Assembly (NCBI GenBank): GCA_030619095.1
Contig: JAUXCB010000055.1
Span: forward strand, 1-8,393
Source of the DNA: Verrucomicrobiota bacterium
Lineage (GTDB): Bacteria > Verrucomicrobiota > Kiritimatiellia > Kiritimatiellales > Tichowtungiaceae
Reading direction: 5' to 3'
DNA: 8,393 bases
Shown here: piece by piece, positions 1-5,522 of the stretch
How positions within the stretch are numbered: position 1 is the stretch's first letter
Layout of the letters: each line of letters opens with the position of its first letter
Position numbers and translations under genes: made by a program
The notes under the pieces: generated by a model
Seen by the model: only the letters and a program-made list of their open reading frames with translations
The model's database searches: none
Told to the model about the DNA's origin: nothing

Positions 1-363
1 CAAAGCGTCGGCGGGCAACCCATCACCGTCAACGAACAGCCCTACAAGAAAGGGATCGGCGCCCAATCCAACTCGGAGCTCGTCTACACCCTCGACGGCA
101 GCTGGGATCGCCTCTCCGGCCACGTCGGCATGGACGATGAAGTCGGCGACGGCGGCAGCGTCATGTTCCGCGTCTACGGCGACGGCAAGCTGCTCTTCGA
201 AAGCCCGGAAATGGACGGCACCAACATTAAGCAGCTGATGGATCTCTCCATCCTCGGCGTCAAGGAACTGCGCCTCGTCCTGCTCGACCTCGGCGACGGC
301 ACCGAAAACGACCATGGCGACTGGGTCGACGCCAAGCTCGTCAAGAAAGGTAGCGGGAACTAA
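1..363 (+). CDS. NPCBM-domain protein, C-terminal fragment (5' end outside window)
   Basis: This frame is open from base 1 to a TAA at 361-363 and gives the last 120 residues of a longer protein. The fragment matches the NPCBM (novel putative carbohydrate-binding module) pattern: KGIGAQSNSELVY at residues 17-29, then VGMDDEVGDGGSVMFRVYGD, LFES, and a closing DHGDWVDAKLV. In this family the module is a beta-sandwich usually attached to secreted glycoside hydrolases or similar enzymes and thought to bind sugars. Here it forms the extreme C-terminus, followed only by KKGSGN. The catalytic part, if any, lies to the left and cannot be named. The fragment is visibly GC-rich. It ends 50 bases before ilvA on the same strand, with no terminator between them, but the two functions are unrelated. 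The domain call is confident; the activity of the whole protein is unknown. Confidence 0.85.
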   Translation, partial: QSVGGQPITVNEQPYKKGIGAQSNSELVYTLDGSWDRLSGHVGMDDEVGDGGSVMFRVYGDGKLLFESPEMDGTNIKQLMDLSILGVKELRLVLLDLGDGTENDHGDWVDAKLVKKGSGN

Positions 364-413
364 CCGTATACAACCCGCGGATTCAAACAAGAAAACCGGA
401 AAAGATCATCGAT

Positions 414-1937
414 ATGGCGACCCCCTATATCAAAAAAATCCTTGAAGCGACGGTCTACGATGTGGCGATCGAAACCCCGATCCAGCAAATGGATTCATTG
501 AGCGAGGATCTGAGCAACACGGTTCTCGTTAAACGTGAAGACCTGCAACCGGTGCATTCGTTCAAGTTGCGCGGTGCCTACAACAAGATTTCCAAAATTC
601 CACCCATGCATCGCAAGCAGGGTGTCGTGGCGGCATCGGCCGGGAACCATGCCCAGGGCATTGCCATGGCGGCGCACAAGCTGAATGTAAAGGCCACCCT
701 CGTCATGCCGGTCACCACTCCCGCGATCAAGATCCGCGCCGTGAAGGCCATTGGCGGGGAGAATGTTGAAATTATTCTGCACGGCGACCGTTTCGACGAA
801 GCCAACCTCCACGCTCAGGAATTTGCGCGTAAACATTCTGCCATTCTGATTCCGCCGTACGACGATCCCGATGTGATTGCGGGCCAAGGAACGATTGGTA
901 TGGAAATTCTGCGTCAATGGTCAGGGCCGCTACATGCCATCTTTGTTCCCGTCGGCGGCGGCGGACTGATTGCCGGCATCGCGGCCTACATTAAATATCT
1001 TCGCCCCGAAATCAAAATTATCGGGGTCGAGGCCGATGACTCCGCTTGTCTCCAGGCCGCACTCAAGGCCGGGCGGCGCGTAGAGCTGAAAACGACCGGT
1101 ATCTTTGCCGACGGCGTGGCCGTGTCCAAGATAGGAAAAGAACCCTTCCGAATCGCCCGCACCTGCGTGGACGAAGTGGTGACGGTTTCCTCCGACGAAA
1201 TCTGCGCCGCGATCAAAGACCTTTTTGACGATACCCGCTCGATCACCGAACCGGCCGGGGCACTCTCGCTGGCAGGGCTCAAAAAACTGACGCGATCACG
1301 TCGCTGGAAAGACAAGACGCTGCTGAATATTGCAAGCGGTGCCAACGTCGACTTCGACCGCCTGCGCTACATCTCGGAACGTTATCAGATCGGCCAGCAG
1401 ACCGAAGCCATCCTAGCCGTCACCATTCCCGAAGAACCCAACAGCCTGATGGCGTTGTGCGACATCCTCAACGATCACGACATCACTGAGTTCAACTACC
1501 GGGCTTGCGGCGACGCCCCAGCCAATATCTTTGTTGGCATCCAGTTGCCGGGCAGAACGAAAGAGCGCCGCCAGCTGATCCAAACTCTGCGCGACCAAGG
1601 ATACCCAGTCGTCGACATGTCCGGAAATGAACTGGCCAAGATGCACGTCTGCCACATGGTGGGCGGGCATGCCAACCACCAGCTTGACGAACGCCTGTTC
1701 AGCTTCGAGTTTCCGGAACGGCCGGGCATCCTGCGCGAATTTCTAAGCAGGCTGCGCGGACGGTGGAATATCTCGCTCTTCCACTACCGGTGCCACGGCG
1801 GAACCTATGCCCATGTGTTCGTCGCCCTCCAGACCATTCCCGGCAGTCAGCACCGTGTGTCGGACTTTCTCAAGGAACTCGGCTATCCCTTCGTTGATGA
1901 AACCGACAACCCCGCCTACCGCATGTTCTTAAAATGA
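414..1937 (+). CDS. ilvA: Threonine ammonia-lyase (threonine deaminase), biosynthetic, PLP-dependent
   Basis: This enzyme deaminates L-threonine to 2-oxobutanoate and ammonia, the committed step of isoleucine synthesis in the cytosol. It has 507 residues, close to the 514 of the E. coli enzyme. The catalytic fold-type II PLP domain spans roughly residues 10-320. The Schiff-base lysine is K51 in HSFKLRGAY, SAGNHAQG at 75-82 contacts the cofactor, the phosphate-binding glycine loop is GGGG at 181-184, and the serine facing the PLP ring nitrogen is in ASGAN at 307-311. Residues about 330-505 form two ACT-like regulatory domains; the second carries FEFPERPGIL and WNISLFHYR, typical of the long form inhibited by isoleucine. 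The long form argues against the short catabolic TdcB type. No strong Shine-Dalgarno precedes the ATG at 414, but the N-terminus fits the family. A weak terminator-like hairpin lies about 80 bases downstream. Confidence 0.96.
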   Translation: MATPYIKKILEATVYDVAIETPIQQMDSLSEDLSNTVLVKREDLQPVHSFKLRGAYNKISKIPPMHRKQGVVAASAGNHAQGIAMAAHKLNVKATLVMPVTTPAIKIRAVKAIGGENVEIILHGDRFDEANLHAQEFARKHSAILIPPYDDPDVIAGQGTIGMEILRQWSGPLHAIFVPVGGGGLIAGIAAYIKYLRPEIKIIGVEADDSACLQAALKAGRRVELKTTGIFADGVAVSKIGKEPFRIARTCVDEVVTVSSDEICAAIKDLFDDTRSITEPAGALSLAGLKKLTRSRRWKDKTLLNIASGANVDFDRLRYISERYQIGQQTEAILAVTIPEEPNSLMALCDILNDHDITEFNYRACGDAPANIFVGIQLPGRTKERRQLIQTLRDQGYPVVDMSGNELAKMHVCHMVGGHANHQLDERLFSFEFPERPGILREFLSRLRGRWNISLFHYRCHGGTYAHVFVALQTIPGSQHRVSDFLKELGYPFVDETDNPAYRMFLK

Positions 1938-2008
1938 CCTGAGGAGTCTGGCATTCATTAACGGAACACATCTTCGTCTGTCTCAGGCATGTGCTCGCGG
2001 AATGGGGC

Positions 2009-2719
2009 TTATCGATCCGGGAAGGATGCCGGGTCTTTTGTCCCCCATTGTTCCAGAGTCAGGCGGTAGTTGATGAACAGCTCAACATTTTCCTGATCAA
2101 TTTGCCGTGCTTCTACGGGCCCCTCCAGTCCGGAGATGTGCAAGATGGTTTCCGGGCCGGCCATTTTCCGCAGGCGGGACATTTCGCCCATAATTTTTTC
2201 GAGCAGTTCGGTGCGATAGTTTTCAGGATTTTTTACGCCGAGTTGAACTTTTCCAATAGCCACGTCGACGGCACCAAGAATGAGTTTATCGGCGAAGTCG
2301 CTGAGCTCCTCGGCGCGAGCGAGAAAGTTATCCCCTCTGAACCTGGGGGAGACAACGATGTGGATCGTGAGGGTGGCGGATTCTTTTTCGCTGAATCTCA
2401 TATCCGGCAACCCGGTGGCCGCGCCGGCGGAAAGATCGAGTTGAGCTTCTAGCAGGCGAATCGTGGAGGCATCTTTTACCTTTTTTCTTACATCCTCTAG
2501 GGCCTGATTAAGATCATCTACACGCTTGTCTGGATTCTTCTGCGTGCTGGTCAATATCACTGGCAAAACCACATGGTCGGCTTCCTGCCGAATGGCAACC
2601 GGCATGCCGCGGGATTGGGTGGATGCCAGAATCCAGCGCGTCAATTCTTCTGCGTAAGCGGCAGAGGTGATTCCGGAAAAGATCAGAGAAAGTGCTATGA
2701 GACGGTTCATTTTATTCAT
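2009..2719 (-). CDS. Secreted/periplasmic protein of unknown function
   Basis: This is a 236-residue protein with a clear Sec signal peptide: MNKMNR, a hydrophobic core (LIALSLIFSGI), and a likely cleavage after AYA at residues 21-23. The mature part has no cysteine and no further membrane segment, so a soluble exported protein is expected. It is rich in charged helices, for example DLNQALEDVRKKVKDA, followed by a strand-like stretch, ATLTIHIVVSP, and a conserved-looking end, ISGLEGPV...VELFINY. The alternation loosely recalls SIMPL/DUF541-type periplasmic proteins, but I cannot confirm this from sequence alone. The start at 2719 is supported by AAGGAG five bases upstream; the next Met (residue 4) is too far from that site. 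The ATG overlaps the TGA of a transposase remnant (ATGA). Its 3' end converges on ilvA. It was probably acquired or re-wired next to an insertion element. Confidence 0.75.
   Translation of the reverse strand: MNKMNRLIALSLIFSGITSAAYAEELTRWILASTQSRGMPVAIRQEADHVVLPVILTSTQKNPDKRVDDLNQALEDVRKKVKDASTIRLLEAQLDLSAGAATGLPDMRFSEKESATLTIHIVVSPRFRGDNFLARAEELSDFADKLILGAVDVAIGKVQLGVKNPENYRTELLEKIMGEMSRLRKMAGPETILHISGLEGPVEARQIDQENVELFINYRLTLEQWGTKDPASFPDR
2014..2039 (+). terminator. Possible weak intrinsic terminator for ilvA
   Basis: GATCCGG (2014-2020) pairs with CCGGGTC (2029-2035) over seven positions, one of them a T-G wobble, around an 8-base loop. TTTT (2036-2039) follows, then GT. It reads in the ilvA direction about 76 bases after the ilvA stop, and it sits inside the last codons of the convergent secreted-protein gene. 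The U-tract is short, so termination is plausible but unproven. Confidence 0.35.
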
Positions 2720-2898
2720 TGGGGCTCCTTAATTATTTTTTCCACGAATCGCTCAAAATCATACGCTGACCTCTTGTTGAAAGAATATTCAGCGGGGGTC
2801 TTCTTGTCCAGCGAAGAATGTTTTCGCTCGTGGTTGTAGTATGAAAAGCACGAGTTCAACCCCGTGTAAAGTGCGCTTACCCCCGATTTCAGGATCAC
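2716..2898 (-). pseudogene. Transposase remnant, C-terminal end of an IS3-type (rve) integrase core
   Basis: A 60-codon minus-strand frame ends in TGA at 2716-2718. Residues 20-38 read YYNHERKHSSLDKKTPAEY, the hallmark C-terminal motif of IS3-family OrfB and related rve-type transposases, where the usual form is YNxxRxHxxLxxxTPxE. The upstream catalytic DDE core is missing: the frame is closed by a TAG at 2902-2904, just before the only possible start, a GTG at 2898. A complete OrfB is roughly 270-300 residues, so this is a dead 3' scrap and not a working gene. Its last bases supply the ribosome site and start overlap for the secreted-protein gene. The stretch is AT-richer than the genes either side. 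No intact terminal inverted repeats or target duplication could be identified. Confidence 0.8.
2725..2730 (-). promoter_or_regulatory. Shine-Dalgarno AAGGAG of the secreted-protein gene, inside the transposase remnant
   Basis: On the minus strand AAGGAG is followed by a five-base spacer (CCCCA) and the ATG at 2719. The same bases encode Lys-Glu near the end of the transposase-derived frame (KEPQ-stop). It decides the start of the secreted protein. Confidence 0.7.
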
Positions 2899-2906
2899 TG
2901 GCTAAG

Positions 2907-2923
2907 GTGGAATTTGCGTCCAC
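2907..2923. repeat. Short inverted repeat GTGGA/TCCAC beside the transposase remnant
   Basis: GTGGA at 2907-2911 and TCCAC at 2919-2923 are inverted around seven bases. They lie just outside the left limit of the transposase-derived frame and upstream of pgl. They could be a worn element end or chance; five base pairs are too few to decide. Confidence 0.25.
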
Positions 2924-2938
2924 TTTTTCGCCTTTGGA

Positions 2939-2946
2939 TATAAAAT
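2939..2946 (+). promoter_or_regulatory. Possible -10 element upstream of pgl
   Basis: TATAAAAT lies 43 bases before the ATG of pgl, in the AT-rich stretch between the transposase remnant and pgl. Candidate -35 boxes are poor (TCCACT at 2919-2924, or TTGCGT at 2914-2919 with a long spacer), so only the -10 similarity supports this call. Confidence 0.3.
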
Positions 2947-2989
2947 AGATGTTTGTCGGCTGACGCTTTGTGCGTAGCATGAGGTGATC

Positions 2990-3628
2990 ATGAACATACG
3001 ACTGAAACCCTTTCCGAACATCGAAGAGCTGATTTCCCAATGCGTGGAGCTTTTTCACGACGTGTTCCCCGACCTTGACTACGGGAATGGAGTGATGCTC
3101 GCAGGCGGTCGAACCCCGCTTGAAATCTACCGCCGCGCGGCAACCGAAGACCTTGTACCCCCGGCGGCGCTCTTTCTAAGCGACGAGCGATATGTCCCCT
3201 CCACCGACCCGCAAAGCAACTACGGTACGATTGCTCCCCTGTTTAAGAAGCTGATCCCGGTAAAAACGGAACTCCCGCTCGAAGAGGCCTCGCAGGCCTT
3301 TCACGACACCTTGGCCCGAATCAATCAAATTCCACTCGGCCTGCTGGGGCTTGGAACCGACGGGCATACCGCATCGCTTTTCAACCTGAAGGATGCTGCC
3401 CTGCGCGATGAACGCCTCGCCATTCCGGTCATCAAACCAGAGAAGCCCGATCGTATCAGTGTGACCCCCACCCTGCTCAACCGAGTCGATCGAATCCTCC
3501 TCCTCGCCACCGGTGCAGAGAAAATAGAAATGATTCAAACTCTGCTCAAAAAACCGAAGACGATTCCCGCAGGCGTGGCGTTGGCAGACCATCCGTCTGT
3601 TGAAATCTGGACGGATCAAAAGATTTAA
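2990..3628 (+). CDS. pgl: 6-phosphogluconolactonase
   Basis: This enzyme hydrolyses 6-phospho-D-glucono-1,5-lactone to 6-phosphogluconate, step two of the oxidative pentose phosphate pathway, in the cytosol. From the ATG at 2990 it has 212 residues, somewhat short for the usual 220-260. Family motifs appear in order: LAGGRTP (37-43, the SGGSTP-like phosphate loop), LSDERYVP (63-70) followed by SNYG (76-79), GLGTDGHTASLF (120-131), which holds the likely catalytic Asp-Gly-His segment, and RISVTP (155-160). A GTG at 2984 is also in frame, but GAGG at 2981-2984 overlaps it and is spaced five bases from the ATG, so the ATG is preferred. No zwf or gnd is adjacent, so the gene stands alone. It converges on queH with only eight bases between the stop codons. 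Glucosamine-6-phosphate deaminases are related, but the motifs favour lactonase. Confidence 0.93.
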   Translation: MNIRLKPFPNIEELISQCVELFHDVFPDLDYGNGVMLAGGRTPLEIYRRAATEDLVPPAALFLSDERYVPSTDPQSNYGTIAPLFKKLIPVKTELPLEEASQAFHDTLARINQIPLGLLGLGTDGHTASLFNLKDAALRDERLAIPVIKPEKPDRISVTPTLLNRVDRILLLATGAEKIEMIQTLLKKPKTIPAGVALADHPSVEIWTDQKI

Positions 3629-3636
3629 AGCACGCT

Positions 3637-4179
3637 CTATCTCTTCGAAAACTCGCACCCGCAATAGTTCTGGCGATAAAGATCGTATTTTTCCCTCAGT
3701 TCAATGCCGCGTAAAAACCCGCCCTTTTTCTTGAAATCAATCGGCTCAAAACGCGGAAACTGCGAACCGATCTCAAAAATGATGCGTGAAACTTTGTGAG
3801 GACTGAGCGTGAGTGTGGTGGCAAAGGAAGGAATATGGAGTCGCTCCGCCATCTGGTTGGCACGCACCAGGCTGAACTCAAAGCATTTGCGGCAACGCGC
3901 TCCTTTTTCAGGCTCATTTTCCAACCCTTGGATATGCGTCAGCCATTCGGCGTGATCGTACTGATCTTCCTCAATGACCAGATCCATCTGATCCGCCAAC
4001 TTGCGCGCCGTTTCCAATCGCTTCAAATACTCTGTCTCAGGATGAATGTTGAAATTACTGAAATAGAGCACCACATCGCGACCGCCGAGAACGAGCCGTT
4101 CCGCCGACGGGGCCGCGCAGGGCGCACAGCAGGTGTGGAGAAGCAGTTTGGGGTTTTGGGTTTTAAGTTCAGGATTCAT
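3637..4179 (-). CDS. queH: Epoxyqueuosine reductase QueH (cobalamin-independent)
   Basis: QueH reduces the epoxide of epoxyqueuosine in tRNA to queuosine, the last step of the pathway. It is the non-orthologous, B12-independent counterpart of QueG. The 180-residue protein shows the family signature: HTCCAPC with C17, C18 and C21; an N-H-P-E-T-E-Y segment near 44-51; EPEKGARCRKC with C96 and C99; TTLTLSPHK at 121-129; DFKKKGG at 148-154; and YRQNYCGC ending with C173 and C175. These cysteines fit the known [4Fe-4S] cluster plus separate metal site. The ATG overlaps the tgt stop (ATGA), so translation is probably coupled to tgt. Residues 2-11 (NPELKTQNPK) precede the usual MKxLLHxCC-like start and are encoded by a degenerate repeat, so they look like a repeat-derived addition. 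Family and function are confident. Confidence 0.96.
   Translation of the reverse strand: MNPELKTQNPKLLLHTCCAPCAAPSAERLVLGGRDVVLYFSNFNIHPETEYLKRLETARKLADQMDLVIEEDQYDHAEWLTHIQGLENEPEKGARCRKCFEFSLVRANQMAERLHIPSFATTLTLSPHKVSRIIFEIGSQFPRFEPIDFKKKGGFLRGIELREKYDLYRQNYCGCEFSKR
4151..4179. repeat. Degenerate simple repeat forming the first codons of queH
   Basis: GGGTTTT occurs twice in tandem (4151-4157 and 4158-4164) and is followed by a TTCAGGATTCAT tract. Read on the minus strand this is an AAAACCC-type repeat and encodes QueH residues about 1-10. It belongs in style with the other gene-border repeats in this window. Confidence 0.5.
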
Positions 4180-5297
4180 TCAAGTGCCTCGAGGTCTCCG
4201 GCGGTGTACTCCGTGTGAAATTTTTCGGAAAACCGGTCGAGCTCGCCAGCTTCAATGGCAGTACGCAGACCCCCCATCAGCTCCTGATAGTACTGCAGGT
4301 TATGGCGGGTAATCAGCATCGGCCCAAGCATCTCCTGACATTTCAGCAGGTGGTTAATATAGGCGCGGGAATAGTTCTGACACACATAACAAGCGCAGTC
4401 GGGGTCTAGGGGGCGTGGATCCGCGATATGTCTAGCGTTTTTCAGGTTCAATGTTCCGCGCCGTGTAAACGCCTGGGCGGTACGGCCCGAACGGGTTGGA
4501 AGCACACAGTCAAACATATCCACGCCGCGCTGCACCGCCCCGACAATATCCGGAGGCTTACCCACACCCATCAGGTAACGGGGTGCCTCTTCCGGCAGAT
4601 GCGGCAGAGTGGTTTCCAAGGTTTGGAACATCAACGCCTGCCCCTCGCCGACGGCGAGGCCGCCAATGGCGTAGCCGTCGAACCCGATCTTTTTCAGCGC
4701 GTCAGCCGACTCTTCACGCAGTTCAGGATAGATACCGCCCTGCACAATGCCGAAGATCCCGTAGCCATTGCGTTTTTTAAACGCATCGCGCGAGCGTTTG
4801 GCCCAGCGCATCGAAAGGCGCATCGATTCGGCGGCGGTCTTTTCCGTGGAGGGAAACGGAGTGCACTCATCAAAGGACATCGTGATGTCCGCATCCAGCA
4901 GGTGCTGAATTTCAATGGAGCGCTCGGGTGTCAGCGAGTGTTTGCTGCCGTCGACGTGCGACTGGAAGGTGACCCCCTCTTCTGTCATTTTCCGAAGCTT
5001 GGAAAGCGACATCACCTGAAACCCTCCGGAATCGGTCAGGATCGGCTTCTCCCAATTCATGAACTTGTGCAGGCCCCCCAGCTCCGCAACCCGCTCAGCC
5101 GTCGGGCGGAGCATCAGATGATAGGTGTTGCCGAGCAGGATCTGCGCACCGGTTTCCGCCACCTGTTCAGGGAGCATTCCCTTCACCGTTGCCGCCGTGC
5201 CAACCGGCATAAATGCGGGCGTATCGATCGCGCCATGCGCCGTCATGATTTTCCCGCGCCGCGCCGCGCCATCATTTTTAAATCGTTCAAATTTCAT
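4176..5297 (-). CDS. tgt: tRNA-guanine(34) transglycosylase
   Basis: Tgt swaps guanine 34 for preQ1 in tRNAs for Asp, Asn, His and Tyr. From the ATG at 5297 the protein has 373 residues, almost equal to the 375 of E. coli. It is a TIM-barrel enzyme with the general acid/base D89 in TDSGGFQVMSL, IVQGGIY at 184-190, GGLAVGE at 212-218, and nucleophile D263 in DMFDCVLPTRSGR. The zinc ligands are C301, C303 and C306 (CACYVC) with H332 in TRHNLQYY. A GTG at 5327 would add ten residues that lie in a repeat and match nothing in the family, so it is rejected. No Shine-Dalgarno precedes the ATG; a TATAGT box nine bases upstream suggests a leaderless message. The stop overlaps the queH start. Upstream, a 217-base gap with repeats separates it from queA. 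Bacterial Tgt is a confident call. Confidence 0.98.
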   Translation of the reverse strand: MKFERFKNDGAARRGKIMTAHGAIDTPAFMPVGTAATVKGMLPEQVAETGAQILLGNTYHLMLRPTAERVAELGGLHKFMNWEKPILTDSGGFQVMSLSKLRKMTEEGVTFQSHVDGSKHSLTPERSIEIQHLLDADITMSFDECTPFPSTEKTAAESMRLSMRWAKRSRDAFKKRNGYGIFGIVQGGIYPELREESADALKKIGFDGYAIGGLAVGEGQALMFQTLETTLPHLPEEAPRYLMGVGKPPDIVGAVQRGVDMFDCVLPTRSGRTAQAFTRRGTLNLKNARHIADPRPLDPDCACYVCQNYSRAYINHLLKCQEMLGPMLITRHNLQYYQELMGGLRTAIEAGELDRFSEKFHTEYTAGDLEALE

Positions 5298-5306
5298 AGG
5301 GAAGAG

Positions 5307-5312
5307 ACTATA
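5307..5312 (-). promoter_or_regulatory. Candidate -10 box (TATAGT) for tgt
   Basis: TATAGT on the minus strand ends nine bases before the tgt ATG, matching the TATAAT consensus at five of six positions. The best -35 candidate, GTGATT with a 16-base spacer, is weak. A start site 6-8 bases downstream of the box would fall almost on the ATG and give a leaderless tgt-queH transcript. Confidence 0.35.
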
Positions 5313-5320
5313 GATTTTTT

Positions 5321-5350
5321 GGATCACGAATCACGCGAATTTACGCGAAA
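5321..5350. repeat. Degenerate TTCGCGT-type tandem repeat upstream of tgt
   Basis: On the minus strand three units follow each other with a 9-10 base period: TTCGCGTAAA, TTCGCGTGA and TTCGTGATCC. The last unit supplies the GTG at 5327 that could be mistaken for the tgt start. Confidence 0.55.
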
Positions 5351-5371
5351 AGGGAGATTAGGAATCTATGT

Positions 5372-5400
5372 AGCGGCGGCTTACCCGAAGGGAAGCCGCT
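5372..5400. repeat. Palindromic unit (REP-like hairpin) between queA and tgt
   Basis: CGGCTT (5377-5382) pairs with AAGCCG (5393-5398), and the pair extends outward by G5376-C5399. After a bulged A, CCC (5384-5386) pairs with GGG (5390-5392) around a GAA loop. A second register pairs AGCGGC (5372-5377) with GCCGCT (5395-5400). No T-run follows on the minus strand, so a standard terminator for queA is unlikely. An mRNA-stabilising hairpin or a dispersed palindromic repeat fits better. Confidence 0.5.
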
Positions 5401-5430
5401 TTGGGGAAAAGGCGCGTGCCCGAATACGGG

Positions 5431-5460
5431 TCACACGCACTACACAAAACACACGAAAAT
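5431..5460. repeat. Degenerate TTTTCGTGTG/TTTTGTGTAG repeat in the queA-tgt gap
   Basis: On the minus strand the tract reads as successive TTCGTGTG-, TTTGTGTA- and GTGCGTGTG-like units of about 8-10 bases. It is T/G-rich on that strand and noncoding. It is one of three distinct repeat types packed into this 217-base gap. Confidence 0.45.
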
Positions 5461-5490
5461 GAAATTCAAAGGGGGCGCACGAACCGGGTA

Positions 5491-5522
5491 ACTTCAAGTT
5501 TCCAGTTTCAAATTTCAGGTTT
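5491..5522. repeat. Degenerate TGAAACT/TGAAATT repeat at the queA 3' end
   Basis: On the minus strand the tract is a run of GAAACC-TGAAATT-TGAAACT-GGAAACT-TGAAG units with a 7-base period. The first TGA in it (5515-5517) is the queA stop codon, so the repeat starts inside the coding sequence and continues into the gap. Confidence 0.6.

Noticed and set aside
1938..1986. CCTGAG...CTCAGG inverted repeat after ilvA
   Set aside because: There are six base pairs around a 37-base loop and no T-run; probably chance.
1991..2452. Plus-strand open frame (153 codons) after ilvA
   Set aside because: It is antisense to the secreted-protein gene, which has a signal peptide and a ribosome site; this frame has neither.
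2789..3058. Minus-strand open frame opposite the pgl start
   Set aside because: It crosses the start of pgl antisense and the transposase remnant out of frame, so it is a shadow of both.
3664..3698. Terminator for pgl (CGAT-AAAG-ATCG followed by a T-run)
   Set aside because: The stem is only four or five base pairs and AT-rich, inside queH coding sequence; too weak to call.
4428..5462. Long plus-strand open frame (344 codons) opposite tgt
   Set aside because: It is the antisense shadow of tgt. The protein is rich in His, Arg and Gln, with no recognisable domain, and runs through the repeat-filled gap.
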